From positions 310,001 to 374,000 of the forward strand of contig NZ_VLXZ01000001.1 in the NCBI RefSeq assembly GCF_007293315.1: a stretch of DNA of 64,000 nucleotides, read 5' to 3'. A program made the position numbers and the translations under genes. Source of the DNA: Alkalicoccobacillus porphyridii. GTDB taxonomy: Bacteria > Bacillota > Bacilli > Bacillales > Bacillaceae_D. Position 1 is the first letter of the stretch. Every line of letters starts with the position of its first letter. The notes under the pieces were generated by a model. That model was not told the origin of the DNA and ran no database searches. It worked only from the letters and a program-made list of their open reading frames with translations. Of the stretch, positions 51,893-62,811 are shown piece by piece.

Positions 51893-52536
51893 TTTTGTGT
51901 CACACCCACGATGTCCAAAAGGTCATCCATGGTTTGTAGGATGTAATCTGGCTGGTACGATTTCAGGTATTCTTGACCTTTAATGGCCCATCCAACGGCA
52001 GCCGTTGTGACACCTGCATTCTTACCTGCTAGAATATCATGTGAGTTATCACCAATCATGATAGCCTCTTCTTTTGTTGAACCTAAGGCAGCAAGTGCTT
52101 TTTCAATCGGCTCTGGATCTGGTTTCGCTCGCGATACATCATCCAGCCCAATGACAACATCAAAGAAGAGATCTAATCCTTTTAATTTCAAGCCCATTTG
52201 AGCCGTTTGATTTTTCTTTGTTGTGACAATCGCAAGCTTATAGCCTAGATCATGTAATTTCTTTATCCCTTCATATACACCTGGATAATCTGTCACTAAT
52301 TGATCATGAAACGTGTGATTATGCGTACGATATACCTCAACCATTTCCTCCCATTTTTCAGGATCTATCATTTGAAAGGTATCTTGTAGAGGCGGACCGA
52401 TAAATGGCAATACCGTTTCACGCGTATATTGATTTGGACGGTACTTGTCCAATGTGTGTAAAAAGGAGGCAATAATTAATTCATTGGTATCAATTAATGT
52501 GCCATCTAAATCAAATAGTAGGGTTGTTTTTTTCAT
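51889..52536 (-). CDS. ppaX: Pyrophosphatase PpaX
   Basis: HAD-family phosphatase that hydrolyses the pyrophosphate released when HPrK/P dephosphorylates P-Ser-HPr. The 215-residue protein has motif [15 protein letters not shown], motif II VTTKKN, the Lys of motif III ([14 protein letters not shown]) and motif [12 protein letters not shown] small helical cap lies between residues 17 and 80. It sits between lgt and yvoF; a yvoD gene, present at this position in B. subtilis, is absent. Confidence 0.93.
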   Translation of the reverse strand: MKKTTLLFDLDGTLIDTNELIIASFLHTLDKYRPNQYTRETVLPFIGPPLQDTFQMIDPEKWEEMVEVYRTHNHTFHDQLVTDYPGVYEGIKKLHDLGYKLAIVTTKKNQTAQMGLKLKGLDLFFDVVIGLDDVSRAKPDPEPIEKALAALGSTKEEAIMIGDNSHDILAGKNAGVTTAAVGWAIKGQEYLKSYQPDYILQTMDDLLDIVGVTQK

Positions 52537-52554
52537 AAGACGATCCCTTCCTAA

Positions 52555-53382
52555 CTATCTTTTTATTTTCCCTGTACTCTCCAAATAGCCTGGAGGATTA
52601 ACCTTGATTCGTCGATAGATGATTAATGCTAAGGAACCAACTATCAACACCACTGATAATAGTTGCGCGACTCGAAGCACATCACCAATTAATAGATAAT
52701 CTAATCGAATACCTTCGATGAAAAAGCGAGCGATGGAGTACCAAATCACATAGAAAAGGAACAGCTCTCCCTCGCGAAGATTCACACGTCGCAACCATAA
52801 TAAAATGGCCACACCAATAAAGCTTAGAACCGACTCATATAGGAAGGTCGGGTGATAATAGGTCCCTTGAATATACATTTGATCAATGATAAACGCAGGA
52901 AGCTGGAGACTTTCAAGGAATTCACGTGTAACTGGTCCCCCGTAAACCTCCTGATTGATAAAGTTCCCCCAACGACCAATGGCTTGACCTAATAAAATAC
53001 TAGGTGCCGCGACATCTGCAAGCTTCCAAAAGGAGACGCCACGTGCCTTAGCAAAAATAATTGCTGTAATAACCGCTCCGATAAGCGCACCATGTATGGC
53101 GATACCACCCTCCCAGATATAAAACATCCGAACAGGATTGTCCGCAAATTGATCCCATCTAAAGATGACATAATAAATGCGCGCACTAATAATAGAGATC
53201 GGCAGCGCAAATAATAAGAGATCCGCAAATATATCCTTTGGTAACCCTCTCTTGACTCCTTCTCTTGAAGCAAGGATGTAACCTGCCAATACACCCAAAC
53301 CGATAATGACTCCGTACCAATATATTGTGAATGGACCAATATCTATAAAGACTCGATTAATAGCTTGTATATTTTCATCCAT
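52555..53382 (-). CDS. lgt: Prolipoprotein diacylglyceryl transferase
   Basis: Transfers diacylglycerol from phosphatidylglycerol to the lipobox Cys of prelipoproteins such as the sugar-binding protein in this window. The 275-residue protein has seven hydrophobic helices, HGALIGAVI and the Lgt signature [15 protein letters not shown], and a basic C-terminus. It lies 43 bases after hprK in the conserved order. Confidence 0.96.
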   Translation of the reverse strand: MDENIQAINRVFIDIGPFTIYWYGVIIGLGVLAGYILASREGVKRGLPKDIFADLLLFALPISIISARIYYVIFRWDQFADNPVRMFYIWEGGIAIHGALIGAVITAIIFAKARGVSFWKLADVAAPSILLGQAIGRWGNFINQEVYGGPVTREFLESLQLPAFIIDQMYIQGTYYHPTFLYESVLSFIGVAILLWLRRVNLREGELFLFYVIWYSIARFFIEGIRLDYLLIGDVLRVAQLLSVVLIVGSLALIIYRRIKVNPPGYLESTGKIKR

Positions 53383-53425
53383 ATTTATAACACCTCAATT
53401 TTCTAACGGCGTTTACACGCTTTGT

Positions 53426-54361
53426 TTAATATTCGTCGCGGTCTCCATCTTGTATGACTTCTGTTAGACGCTCAGAAAATTCTTGTGCTGCATTAAATCC
53501 TAAACGCTTTAAACGGAAATTCATTGCTGCCACTTCAATAATAACAGCAAGATTTCGCCCTGGTCTTACTGGGACTGTAAGCTTTGGAATCTCTGCGTCA
53601 AAGATTTTAAGTGTTTCTTCATCGAGCCCTAAACGATCGTAGGCCTTGCCCTGATCCCAGTTCTCTAGGTTTATACAGAGGCTGATTCGTTTAAACGGAC
53701 GAACAGCGCCAGCCCCAAATAAAGTCATGACATTAATGATACCAAGTCCACGAATTTCGAGCAGATGTCTAATCAGTTCAGGTGGGTGACCCACTAATGT
53801 GTCTTCATTTTGGAGTCTAATTTCCACCGAATCATCTGCTACTAAGCGGTGGCCTCGTCGTACTAAATCTAGGGCTGTTTCACTCTTACCAACACCACTG
53901 CTACCCGTGATCATAACACCGATTCCATAGATATCAACTAGCACACCATGCATCGCAGTTAAAGGAGCCAATCGTCCCTCTAAGAAGTTTGTGAGTCGAC
54001 TACTCAGCTGCGTTGTGGTGTGAGTCGAACGAAGCACAGGTACGCCAACCTCTTCTGCTGCCTCAATCAATTCCTTTGGTGCTTCAAGTCCTCGCGAAAG
54101 AATAACTCCCGGCGTATCGTATGTACATAATTTAAGCATGCGTTCTTTTTTTTCTTGATCACTTAATTGTTTAAAAAAAGAAAGCTCCGTGCGGCCAATT
54201 AATTGCAATCTACGAGCTGGGTAATAGGTAAAAAAACCAGCCATCTCTATTCCAGGTCTGGAGATATCACTCGTGGTGATTGGGCGATAAATCCCTTCCT
54301 CCCCAGCTACTAGCTCAAATTGAAACTTTTCTAAAATATCATTTGCTGTTACCTTAGCCAT
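53426..54361 (-). CDS. hprK: HPr kinase/phosphorylase
   Basis: Phosphorylates Ser46 of HPr and Crh in response to fructose 1,6-bisphosphate, and removes it by phosphorolysis; the master sensor of carbon catabolite repression. The 311-residue protein has the P-loop [16 protein letters not shown] (around residue 155), the HPrK signature [15 protein letters not shown] and the C-terminal helix. The ATG at 54361 (MAKVTANDI) has GGAGG 10 bases upstream; earlier ATGs lack support. First gene of hprK-lgt-ppaX-yvoF. Confidence 0.96.
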   Translation of the reverse strand: MAKVTANDILEKFQFELVAGEEGIYRPITTSDISRPGIEMAGFFTYYPARRLQLIGRTELSFFKQLSDQEKKERMLKLCTYDTPGVILSRGLEAPKELIEAAEEVGVPVLRSTHTTTQLSSRLTNFLEGRLAPLTAMHGVLVDIYGIGVMITGSSGVGKSETALDLVRRGHRLVADDSVEIRLQNEDTLVGHPPELIRHLLEIRGLGIINVMTLFGAGAVRPFKRISLCINLENWDQGKAYDRLGLDEETLKIFDAEIPKLTVPVRPGRNLAVIIEVAAMNFRLKRLGFNAAQEFSERLTEVIQDGDRDEY

Positions 54362-54506
54362 GTTCTTACTCCCTCCAACAAGCATCATTCGTTGACGATG
54401 TACAAACTCATTTTAGCACGTTTTCTCATATAACATTCATGCCTTCATTGATTTTACCGAAAGTGTAACTGAAAAGACAATCATTATCAGCTTTATATTC
54501 ATATAA

Positions 54507-54543
54507 AAAGCCCGCTATCCCTTGTAAATGGAATAGCGGGCTA
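54507..54543 (-). terminator. Terminator of the yvlBCD operon
   Basis: AGCCCGCTATCCC and GGAATAGCGGGCT form a long stem just downstream of yvlD; TTTTTATATG follows on the minus strand. Confidence 0.9.
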
Positions 54544-54547
54544 ATGT

Positions 54548-54901
54548 CTATGATCGGTTTGATTGAATTGGATTAATCAATAACGTCTGGAAAATCGTTA
54601 GGATGATCGAGGCTAGTAGGGCTAATCCAAAGCTGGTGATCACAAAGGCGTCACCCATTAACCACGATGCGATGGACAAAGTCACACCGTTTATAACAAG
54701 CAGGAAAAGACCTAATGTCAAAATCGTAGCTGGTAAGGTTAACAGGATAAGAATGGGACGAATGGTCACATTTAAGATCGCAAGAATAAAGCTAGCGATA
54801 AATGCTGCACCATATCCAGACAACTGAATACCTTCAAATAAAAAACCTATGAGCATTAGAACAAAGGCATTTAAGATCAGGCTGACAATAAATTTAATCA
54901 T
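54548..54901 (-). CDS. yvlD: Phage-holin-4-family membrane protein YvlD
   Basis: A 117-residue protein with four membrane helices (about 4-22, 28-50, 56-78 and 88-110), of the YvlD/DUF360 family. In B. subtilis the yvl genes belong to envelope-stress regulons and give resistance to membrane-active agents. The start codon overlaps the stop of the upstream PspC gene, indicating coupled translation. Confidence 0.88.
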   Translation of the reverse strand: MIKFIVSLILNAFVLMLIGFLFEGIQLSGYGAAFIASFILAILNVTIRPILILLTLPATILTLGLFLLVINGVTLSIASWLMGDAFVITSFGLALLASIILTIFQTLLINPIQSNRS

Positions 54902-55095
54902 CAGATGACATCCTCTTCATTTGGTACAACAAAAGCCATAACAAGATAGATAATAATTGGCGTACCTGAAGTAAAGATAGCAAGCAGCACCCATATAATA
55001 CGAATCAATGTCGCATCAAGATTAAAATGCTCTGCTAACCCTCCACATACACCTGCAAGCTTCCTGTCATGCTGTGATCTATATAGTTTCTTCAT
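54901..55095 (-). CDS. yvlC: PspC-domain protein YvlC
   Basis: A 64-residue phage-shock-protein C homologue. [33 protein letters not shown] is the PspC signature, followed by one membrane helix (about 33-55) and an acidic tail EEDVI. It sits in the envelope-stress group yvlB-yvlC-yvlD. The start has GAGGTGATG-like sequence just upstream. Confidence 0.93.
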   Translation of the reverse strand: MKKLYRSQHDRKLAGVCGGLAEHFNLDATLIRIIWVLLAIFTSGTPIIIYLVMAFVVPNEEDVI

Positions 55096-55145
55096 ATTTG
55101 CATCACCTTTTCTTTTCTATATCTGCCTCGTCAAACCCCATCACG

Positions 55146-56237
55146 TTATGCTAAATCTTTTGCTTTAATAGAACCTGTATTTGTTACCGCACTTACTTTT
55201 ACACGCGGCGATGAACTCGAATTCCCTACAAAGTGAAGCAATCGGTTTGCAAAGTCTTTCTTTTCTTCAAGAACCTCATAGTCCACCATCTCATTTGTAA
55301 AGCCACCAACATTTGTTTTAAACTTTCCTTCGATTCGAATCTCTGGATTTACTTTTACATGAATGGTCCCAGTGGTGGTTTTGAGTTCAGCAAAACCGGC
55401 TTCGTCCAGAGAGTGTAGCTCATAGGTTAAGGTGCCGTTAATAGCTTCAATATCAGCGTCTTGTACCTTACCACTTACATAAACTGTTCCATTTAATGTT
55501 TTAGCATCAACTAAATGAATGTTTGAATCTCTCAAATGGATGCTTCCATTCACTGTCTCGACATTTGCTTTTTTTGCACGGACAGAGGTAAATGAGAGTG
55601 CTCCATTTAGAGTGTTCACTTCTAGCGTATCCACACTCAAATTAGAAGATGAGATCTCTCCATTAAAACTATAAAGCTTTACGCGATCAAAGGTAGATCT
55701 AGGAACATGTATAACGGTTTTAATTTTTAATGATTTGATTTTCGAACGGAACTTCAACGTCCCATCCTCGACCGCAAAGGCAGTTTCCTGCAAGAAGATG
55801 CGTCTCGCTTCTTCTGTGTCCTTCACACGATAAACCTGTGCTTGGCATTCCACTCGGATATCCGGTTCTTCCCAAGGAACCAATTCAATCGATCCGTTTT
55901 CAAGGGAGACATCAATGACACTTGGTGTTTCATTGCGATGATGAAACACATGGTCCACTACGACATGAGAGCCGAAATTAAAGTCAAAGTCAGCATCTTT
56001 AATCTTTTTAAAAGCGGACTCTACAAAATCTGTAAATTTTGTTGCGTAATTTTCCGTTTCCGATTTAGCTTTTTGTTTGTTTGACTCATTTGCTTTATCC
56101 CAATTTACCTCGGTCGATAAGCTGGTGGAGCTGGATACAGACTCGTCTTTTTCAATAGCCTGAAGTAGTTTGATACCTTCTTCTGCCGTGACTTTACCAT
56201 CTTCAATCATTTTCAGAATCATCTTCTTCTCTTCCAT
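55146..56237 (-). CDS. yvlB: YvlB-like protein with DUF4097 beta-helix
   Basis: A 363-residue protein. Residues 1-27 form the helical SHOCT-like segment common to YvlB (MILKMIEDGKVTAEEGIKLL), then a charged linker, then residues 90-360 form the DUF4097 domain with repeating strands (ENGSIELVPW, FNGEISSSNLSVDTLEVNTL, NGSIHLRDSNIHLVDAKTL, NGTVYVSGKVQDADIEAING). It heads the yvlBCD group linked to envelope stress. Molecular role unknown. Confidence 0.88.
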   Translation of the reverse strand: MEEKKMILKMIEDGKVTAEEGIKLLQAIEKDESVSSSTSLSTEVNWDKANESNKQKAKSETENYATKFTDFVESAFKKIKDADFDFNFGSHVVVDHVFHHRNETPSVIDVSLENGSIELVPWEEPDIRVECQAQVYRVKDTEEARRIFLQETAFAVEDGTLKFRSKIKSLKIKTVIHVPRSTFDRVKLYSFNGEISSSNLSVDTLEVNTLNGALSFTSVRAKKANVETVNGSIHLRDSNIHLVDAKTLNGTVYVSGKVQDADIEAINGTLTYELHSLDEAGFAELKTTTGTIHVKVNPEIRIEGKFKTNVGGFTNEMVDYEVLEEKKDFANRLLHFVGNSSSSPRVKVSAVTNTGSIKAKDLA

Positions 56238-56323
56238 GCTATCACTCCTTCAAGTATGTTGGGTTTTACACCAAATTGGTTCTTACCTGTTATACGAGAA
56301 ACGAAAGAAAATGTTTCAAAGAT

Positions 56324-59200
56324 TTATGATTGTTTCTGAAGTTCCTTTTGTGCTAGTCTTTCACGCATTCTTTCTTTATCACGAGTTAGAATCGGCTTTA
56401 AGTATTGTCCAGTGTAGGACCCTTTCACCTTAACGACCTCTTCAGGAGTACCTTGGGCCACGAGTTGGCCACCTTTATCTCCACCCTCTGGGCCAAGATC
56501 AATAATGTGATCTACCGTTTTAATCACATCAAGGTTGTGCTCAATAACCATAACTGAATCTCCGTTATCAACTAGTCTTTGCAGGACATTTAGCAAGTGA
56601 CCAATATCTTCTGTATGAAGACCCGTTGTAGGTTCATCAAGAATGTAAAGAGTACGCCCTGTAGCTCGTTTATGCAGCTGAGAAGCTAGTTTTACTCGTT
56701 GAGCTTCTCCGCCAGAAATGGTAGTGGCAGATTGACCAAGACGAATGTAACCTAGACCTACATCCACAAGCGTTTGAATCTTTCTTTTAATCTTAGGCAA
56801 ATTAGTAAAAAATTCAAGCCCCTCTTCCACAGTCATTTCCAGCACATCTGCAATGGTTTTCCCTTTATACGTAATCTCTAATGTCTCACGGTTATATCTT
56901 TTTCCTTCGCAAACCTCACAAGGTACGTAAACATCCGGGAGGAAATGCATCTCAATGCGAATAATTCCATCACCTCGGCAAGCTTCACAACGCCCGCCTT
57001 TTACATTAAAGCTAAATCGTCCCTTTTTGTAGCCTCTAACCTTGGCTTCGTTAGTCATTGCAAACACATCACGAATATCATCAAATACACCCGTGTAGGT
57101 CGCAGGATTTGAGCGTGGCGTTCTACCGATAGCAGATTGGTCAATGTCTATCACTTTATCTATTTCTTCGATGCCCACCAACTCTTTATGCGCACCCGGC
57201 TTGTCTTTAGAACGATGAATCGCCTGAGCTAAGGATTTATGCACAATCTCATTCACAAGTGTACTTTTCCCAGAGCCAGAGACACCGGTTACTGCAGTAA
57301 ATACGCCAAGTGGGAAGGTAACGTTGATGTTCTTCAAATTATTTTCTGAAGCGCGTTTGACCGAGAATGATCTACCTGTTAATTCTCTGCGTTTTTCAGG
57401 AACAGGGATAAACTTCTCCCCTGACAGATACTTTCCGGTCAATGAGTCCTGGTCTTTCATAATTTCCTCTGGCGTTCCTGCGGCGGTAATTTCGCCACCG
57501 TGTACACCTGCTCCTGGACCAACATCAATGATATAATCTGCCGCGAGCATCGTATCTTCGTCATGCTCTACCACGATTAGTGTGTTACCAAGATTTCGCA
57601 TATGCTCAAGTGCACTAATTAACCGATCATTGTCTCTTTGGTGTAGTCCAATAGAAGGCTCATCAAGAATATAAAGTACTCCCATTAAAGACGAACCAAT
57701 TTGAGTGGCAAGCCTGATTCGTTGAGCCTCGCCACCAGACAGTGTACCGGCCGCTCTTGAAAACGTTAAGTAATCCAAGCCCACATTAATTAGAAAGTCA
57801 GATCGATCGTAGATTTCCTTTATAATCATTGCTCCAATGGACTGTTCCTTTGGAGTTAATTCAAGATGAGTAATAAATGACTGCGCATCTTTGACTGACA
57901 TGGATGTAATTTCACCAATATGCTTATCATTCACCTTCACAGCAAGGGCTTCTTTTTTTAAACGATAGCCTTTGCAGGTCGGGCATGGTTTTTGACGCAT
58001 ATAGCCTTCCATTTGCTCGCGAATATAATCTGAGCTCGTTTCATGGTAGCGTCTAGAAATATTTCTCAATACACCTTCAAATTCAATCGTATTTTCGCGG
58101 ACTCGACCAAATTCATTTTCATAGTGAAAAAAGATCTTTTCTTTGCCACTTCCAAGCAGAATTTTATCCATTTGTGTAGCAGGTAGCTTTTCGACCGGTG
58201 TATCCATATCAATACCAAAATGATCGCAGACCGCCTCTAATAACTGCGGGTAATATTGTGAGCTAATTGGCTCCCAAGGGGCGATTGCATGCTCTCGTAA
58301 TGTTTTGGATCGATCTGGAATCACCAGATCCTGATCAACCTCAAGCTTTGTTCCAAGACCATCGCAGCCACCACACGCACCATAAGGACTATTAAATGAA
58401 AATAGACGAGGTTCAAGCTCAGGGATAGAGAATCCACAAATAGGACAAGCATAATGCTGACTAAACAGAAGCTCTTCGCCATCAATCACATCAACAAGGA
58501 CTCGACCATCCGCAAGCTGAAGCGCCGTTTCTAGTGAATCAGCAATTCGGCTATTTATGCCTTCCTTCACAACAATACGATCTATAACCACTTCAATCGA
58601 ATGTTTTTTATTTTTTTCAAGCTGGATTTCTTCAGCTATCTCGTGCATTTCCCCATCAATTCTTGCACGCACGTACCCTTGTTTTTTTAAGTCCTCCAGT
58701 ACTTTTACGTGTGTTCCTTTTCTACCGGAGACAAGGGGAGCTAGAATTTGCATCTTTGTTCTTTCAGGGAATTCTAGTAAACGGTCTACCATTTCCTGAA
58801 TGGTTTGTGAAGAGATTTCAGTGCCATGCTCCGGACAAATAGGCCGCCCAATTCTTGCATATAATAGACGCAAATAATCATAAATCTCTGTAACCGTACC
58901 TACTGTTGAGCGTGGATTTCGACTGGTTGTTTTCTGGTCAATCGAAATGGCAGGGGAAAGCCCTTCAATTGAATCCACATCTGGCTTGTCCATTTGACCT
59001 AGAAACTGCCTCGCATAGGCAGATAAAGATTCAACATATCGCCGCTGTCCCTCTGCATAAATCGTATCGAAAGCCAGGGAGGACTTTCCTGACCCGGAAA
59101 GCCCCGTTAATACCACTAGCTTATCTCGTGGAATTGTTACATCTATATTCTTTAAGTTGTTTGATCTAGCACCTTTAACAACAATATTTTCCTGTGCCAT
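56324..59200 (-). CDS. uvrA: Excinuclease ABC subunit A
   Basis: DNA-damage-recognition ATPase of nucleotide excision repair. The 958-residue protein has two ABC ATPase halves (P-loops [15 protein letters not shown] and [14 protein letters not shown]; signatures [13 protein letters not shown] and [13 protein letters not shown]), and zinc modules CPICGF and [14 protein letters not shown]...[10 protein letters not shown]. Full length. It follows uvrB with a 4-base gap; both are expected to be SOS-induced. Confidence 0.98.
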   Translation of the reverse strand: MAQENIVVKGARSNNLKNIDVTIPRDKLVVLTGLSGSGKSSLAFDTIYAEGQRRYVESLSAYARQFLGQMDKPDVDSIEGLSPAISIDQKTTSRNPRSTVGTVTEIYDYLRLLYARIGRPICPEHGTEISSQTIQEMVDRLLEFPERTKMQILAPLVSGRKGTHVKVLEDLKKQGYVRARIDGEMHEIAEEIQLEKNKKHSIEVVIDRIVVKEGINSRIADSLETALQLADGRVLVDVIDGEELLFSQHYACPICGFSIPELEPRLFSFNSPYGACGGCDGLGTKLEVDQDLVIPDRSKTLREHAIAPWEPISSQYYPQLLEAVCDHFGIDMDTPVEKLPATQMDKILLGSGKEKIFFHYENEFGRVRENTIEFEGVLRNISRRYHETSSDYIREQMEGYMRQKPCPTCKGYRLKKEALAVKVNDKHIGEITSMSVKDAQSFITHLELTPKEQSIGAMIIKEIYDRSDFLINVGLDYLTFSRAAGTLSGGEAQRIRLATQIGSSLMGVLYILDEPSIGLHQRDNDRLISALEHMRNLGNTLIVVEHDEDTMLAADYIIDVGPGAGVHGGEITAAGTPEEIMKDQDSLTGKYLSGEKFIPVPEKRRELTGRSFSVKRASENNLKNINVTFPLGVFTAVTGVSGSGKSTLVNEIVHKSLAQAIHRSKDKPGAHKELVGIEEIDKVIDIDQSAIGRTPRSNPATYTGVFDDIRDVFAMTNEAKVRGYKKGRFSFNVKGGRCEACRGDGIIRIEMHFLPDVYVPCEVCEGKRYNRETLEITYKGKTIADVLEMTVEEGLEFFTNLPKIKRKIQTLVDVGLGYIRLGQSATTISGGEAQRVKLASQLHKRATGRTLYILDEPTTGLHTEDIGHLLNVLQRLVDNGDSVMVIEHNLDVIKTVDHIIDLGPEGGDKGGQLVAQGTPEEVVKVKGSYTGQYLKPILTRDKERMRERLAQKELQKQS

Positions 59201-59204
59201 ACCC

Positions 59205-61190
59205 TCACCCTTCCGCTTTCATTTGAATAACAACATCTCGTAGCTCTGCAGCTCTTTCAAAGTTAAGATCTTTAGCAGCCTGTTTCATTTCTGCTTCAAG
59301 TCGCTCAATCATTGCTGCTTTGTCCTGTTTACTTAGCTTCGTTTTAGGGGCCGTTGGTGTATTATACTCTACGCCATCCTCAGCTGCATAGGTCGCTTGA
59401 ATAAGCTCCGGAACTTTTTTCTGAATGGTTTGAGGGGTAATTCCGTGTTTATCATTAAATTCTTTTTGTAATGTACGCCTTCTCTGTGTCTCATCAATCG
59501 CCACACGCATAGAATTTGTAATCTTATCTGCATACATAACAACATGGCCATTTGCATTTCGAGCAGCACGACCAATCGTTTGAATTAAAGATCTCTCTGC
59601 ACGTAAAAATCCTTCTTTGTCCGCATCTAATATTGTCACAAGGGAAACCTCAGGAATATCAAGGCCCTCTCGAAGAAGGTTGATTCCGATTAAAACGTCA
59701 AATGTTCCTAATCGAAGCTGCCTAATAATTTCAATACGCTCGAGTGTTTTAATTTCTGAATGAAGATAGCGTACCTTAATTCCGAGCTCTTTGAGGTAAT
59801 CTGTCAGATCCTCTGACATCTTCTTTGTTAATGTAGTCACAAGCACACGCTCGTTCCGATCAGACCTCTCTCGGATCTCTCCAACCAAATCATCAATTTG
59901 CCCTTCAATTGGACGTACATCAATAGTAGGGTCAAGTAAACCTGTTGGACGAATAATTTGCTGAACCATCTCTGGAGTCTTTTCAAGCTCATAGGGTCCA
60001 GGTGTGGCAGAGACATACACAACTTGATTAACCTTATTCTCAAACTCTTCAAACCGAAGCGGACGATTATCTAAAGCTGAAGGCAATCTAAATCCATGAT
60101 TAACTAAAATTTCTTTTCGTGCACGGTCCCCATTAAACATCCCACGCACCTGTGGTAATGACACGTGAGACTCATCCATAATAAGTAAATAATCTTCAGG
60201 TAAGAAGTCCATCAACGTATACGGAATCGCTCCCGCTTCACGTAATGTTAGATGGCGGGAGTAATTCTCAATTCCCGAACAGAATCCCATTTCGGCCATC
60301 ATTTCTAAGTCATAACGTGTACGTTGCTCCAAGCGTTGTGCCTCGAGTAATTTCCCTTCCTCTTGAAGATTTTTCAACTGCTCCTCAAGCTCAATTTCAA
60401 TGTTTTTCATTGCTAGCTTAAGCTTTTCTTCACGAGTGACGAAGTGAGAGGCTGGAAAGATGGCCACATGCTTTCGCTCACCCTTGACTTCACCCGTAAG
60501 TGAATCGACTTCAGTGATCCGATCTATTTCATCACCAAAAAACTCTACACGAATACATTGTTCATCACGAGAGGCTGGAAAAATCTCGACGACATCTCCC
60601 CTCACTCGAAATGTACCTCGTGTAAAATTAATATCATTGCGGTCATACTGGATATCCACTAATTTGCGCAACAATTCATTGCGATCTAGCTCCATTTCCA
60701 CTCGTAGAGAAAGAACTAAATCTTTGTATTCATTTGGGTTACCTAAACCGTAAATGCATGAAACACTCGCCACAATAATAACGTCATTGCGCTCAAATAA
60801 TGAGCTCGTTGCAGAGTGACGCAGCTTATCTATTTCATCATTAATACTTGCATCCTTCTCTATAAATGTATCAGAGCTCGGCACATAGGCCTCCGGCTGA
60901 TAATAATCATAATAACTAACAAAGTACTCCACTGCATTATTTGGAAAAAACTCTTTAAATTCACTATACAGCTGACCTGCAAGTGTTTTGTTATGAGCCA
61001 TAATCAGCGTTGGTTTATTTACTTGTTTAATTACATTGGACATTGTAAAGGTTTTTCCCGTCCCTGTTGCACCAAGCAATGTCTGGAATTTCTCTCCCTT
61101 ATTCAGTTGCTCTACAATTTTCCGTATAGCCTCGGGCTGATCACCCTGAGGCTCATAATCAGAAACGAGTTCAAATTCTCTCTGCTCCAC
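59205..61190 (-). CDS. uvrB: Excinuclease ABC subunit B
   Basis: Helicase-like subunit that verifies lesions and recruits UvrC. The 661-residue protein has the Walker A motif [15 protein letters not shown], the beta-hairpin [20 protein letters not shown], the DEAD-like [21 protein letters not shown] and QTIGRAARN motifs, and the C-terminal UVR domain that binds UvrC. The GTG at 61190 ([12 protein letters not shown]) is the start, since AGGAGG is 7 bases upstream; the open frame reaches 11 codons further. Confidence 0.97.
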   Translation of the reverse strand: MEQREFELVSDYEPQGDQPEAIRKIVEQLNKGEKFQTLLGATGTGKTFTMSNVIKQVNKPTLIMAHNKTLAGQLYSEFKEFFPNNAVEYFVSYYDYYQPEAYVPSSDTFIEKDASINDEIDKLRHSATSSLFERNDVIIVASVSCIYGLGNPNEYKDLVLSLRVEMELDRNELLRKLVDIQYDRNDINFTRGTFRVRGDVVEIFPASRDEQCIRVEFFGDEIDRITEVDSLTGEVKGERKHVAIFPASHFVTREEKLKLAMKNIEIELEEQLKNLQEEGKLLEAQRLEQRTRYDLEMMAEMGFCSGIENYSRHLTLREAGAIPYTLMDFLPEDYLLIMDESHVSLPQVRGMFNGDRARKEILVNHGFRLPSALDNRPLRFEEFENKVNQVVYVSATPGPYELEKTPEMVQQIIRPTGLLDPTIDVRPIEGQIDDLVGEIRERSDRNERVLVTTLTKKMSEDLTDYLKELGIKVRYLHSEIKTLERIEIIRQLRLGTFDVLIGINLLREGLDIPEVSLVTILDADKEGFLRAERSLIQTIGRAARNANGHVVMYADKITNSMRVAIDETQRRRTLQKEFNDKHGITPQTIQKKVPELIQATYAAEDGVEYNTPTAPKTKLSKQDKAAMIERLEAEMKQAAKDLNFERAAELRDVVIQMKAEG

Positions 61191-61209
61191 AAGCCAGCCT
61201 CCTATTATC

Positions 61210-61282
61210 GAACATATGATCACATAAAATTAGTATAGCATAAACTCCTAAGTCAAACACAAAAAAAGCGAACGTTCGTACC
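61210..61282 (-). promoter_or_regulatory. uvrBA promoter with two LexA-box candidates
   Basis: Box 1, CGAACGTTCGTACC (61269-61282), and box 2, CGAACATATGATCA (61210-61223), each match the Bacillus LexA consensus CGAACRNRYGTTYC at all but two or three positions. Between them, on the minus strand, is the extended -10 TGCTATACT (61241-61233). Confidence 0.7.
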
Positions 61283-61372
61283 CATAATTGTAGCCAATGT
61301 TATCCAGCTTGATACAAGCTTTTTCTACCTATACCCGTTTCACTCACTTATAAAAATGGCAAAACTTTTTAC

Positions 61373-61401
61373 TGGACGAATCAAAGATTTGGGGCTATGA
61401 T
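61373..61401 (+). promoter_or_regulatory. Promoter of the riboswitch-transporter transcript
   Basis: TGGACG (61373-61378), 17 bases, TATGAT (61396-61401), placed about 33 bases before the riboswitch. Confidence 0.6.
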
Positions 61402-61434
61402 ATGAAATATTAACTAACCAAAAATAGAATATGG

Positions 61435-61566
61435 ATCTTCGGGGCAGGTGAAACTCCTGACCGGCGGTAAGTTTTTTAAAACAAGCCCGCGACTCCATGC
61501 TATATTAGCTTGGACTGATCTGGTGAAATTCCAGAGCCGACGGTTAAAGTCCGGATGGGAGAAGAT
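61435..61566 (+). promoter_or_regulatory. FMN riboswitch (RFN element)
   Basis: The conserved RFN blocks occur in order: ATCTTCGGGGCAGG, TGACCGGCGGTA, AGCCCGCGA, a variable arm, then GATCTGGTGAAATTCCAGAG, CCGACGGTTAAAGTCCGGAT and GGGAGAAGAT, which closes the outer stem. It senses FMN and would switch off the downstream transporter when flavin is plentiful. Confidence 0.97.
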
Positions 61567-61570
61567 AAGA

Positions 61571-61693
61571 GATAGGAACATCCTTTTAGGTGTGCCTATC
61601 TTTAAGATGCATGAATGACTTTTTCTCTTTCTGACCCGAATGCAAAGTAACCTGATCGGGTAAATCAGAACGAGAGGCATTCATGTATTTTTT
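61571..61693 (+). terminator. Expression platform of the FMN riboswitch
   Basis: After a small stem GATAGG/CCTATC (61571-61600) there is a long terminator hairpin: CATGAATG (61610-61617) pairs with CATTCATG (61678-61685), with inner pairing CCCGA/TCGGG, and ends in TATTTTTTT. This arrangement points to transcription termination as the control step. Confidence 0.85.
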
Positions 61694-61741
61694 TATATCT
61701 TTACAGATGATCCCATATTCAAACTAAAAGGGGTTTGAATA

Positions 61742-62704
61742 ATGGTAGGAACAACATTAAAGTCTAAGAACACATTTTGGCTAATTGTGATCGGAGCAGC
61801 ATTTTGGGGAATTAATCCGTTATTCCGCGTGATGCTACTGGATACATTAACCTCCGCTCAAATTGTGTTCATTGAACATCTACTATTAGCGTTTATTGCC
61901 GTACCTATTATATGGATAAACAGGCATGAGCTAAAAGGATTAAAGAAAAGTCATATCGGTGCATTGTTATTTATATCATGGGGTGGATCTGCACTAGCTA
62001 CCTTACTTTTCACCGCAGGATTAACATATGGGAATATTAATGCAGTATTATTACTTCAGAAAATGCAACCACTGTTCGCCATTATATTAGCACGCTTTTT
62101 ACTAAAGGAAATGCTACCGAAGCATTTTGCCACACTTGTATCTGTTGCACTTATTGGTACGTACTTTTTAACATTTGGATTCTCTTTTCCAATAGGTCAT
62201 GTAGGCGAAGTCATTCAAATGGGAAGTTTACTCTCACTGGCTGCTGCTGCGTTGTGGGGCGGGTCTACGGTAATGGGAAGAATATTGCTTAAACAAATGA
62301 AGTTTGAAACGGTGACTTCATTACGGTTTGTCCTTGCGATCCCATTCATTACAGCGGTCATGCTAATTCAGAATGCAGTTTGGAATATACCAGCTGACTC
62401 TACGGCATTTACATTAATCGGGATTAACCTATTATTATCTGCTCTACTTCCTGGGCTGTTCAGTATGTTGCTTTATTACAAAGGGTTAACCAACACAAAA
62501 GCATCTGTCGCAACACTTGCAGAACTGAGTTTCCCAATGACAGGCATGGTTGTAAACTGGTTTGTTTTCCAGGAAAGCGTGACAATTGCCCAGTTTACAG
62601 GGTTTGTGCTCATATGGGTTGTTCTATTTACGATTTCAAAGCAAAAAGAAATTATTGCACCTATCGCTAAAGAACAAGCGCCGATATTATCGAAAACATC
62701 ATAA
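61742..62704 (+). CDS. EamA/DMT-family transporter under FMN control, probable flavin importer
   Basis: A 320-residue membrane protein with ten predicted helices arranged as two EamA repeats (about 12-145 and 160-300): FWLIVIGAAFWGINPLFRVM, ALLFISWGGSALATLLFTAG, LAAAALWGGSTVMGRI and LLPGLFSMLLYYKGL are typical segments. DMT carriers export or import small metabolites. The FMN riboswitch directly upstream, with no riboflavin biosynthesis genes nearby, makes riboflavin uptake the most likely task, as for the RibN-type DMT riboflavin transporters; the usual Bacillus importer (RibU) is of another family. No ribosome site better than AAAGGGG (10 bases upstream) is seen. Confidence 0.82.
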   Translation: MVGTTLKSKNTFWLIVIGAAFWGINPLFRVMLLDTLTSAQIVFIEHLLLAFIAVPIIWINRHELKGLKKSHIGALLFISWGGSALATLLFTAGLTYGNINAVLLLQKMQPLFAIILARFLLKEMLPKHFATLVSVALIGTYFLTFGFSFPIGHVGEVIQMGSLLSLAAAALWGGSTVMGRILLKQMKFETVTSLRFVLAIPFITAVMLIQNAVWNIPADSTAFTLIGINLLLSALLPGLFSMLLYYKGLTNTKASVATLAELSFPMTGMVVNWFVFQESVTIAQFTGFVLIWVVLFTISKQKEIIAPIAKEQAPILSKTS

Positions 62705-62733
62705 AAATGCGTTCAGTGCTTTCAGCTTGTCGA

Positions 62734-62772
62734 GCTTGTCACCATGGTGGCAGTCGACAAGCTTTTTTTATT
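62734..62772 (+). terminator. Terminator of the flavin transporter gene
   Basis: AGCTTGTCGA and TCGACAAGCT enclose an inner palindrome CACCATGGTG and are followed by TTTTTTTATT. Confidence 0.88.
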
Positions 62773-62811
62773 TTAAAGTAGTGTGGGAGTTTGAACAGGT
62801 TTCGTGCTCTG

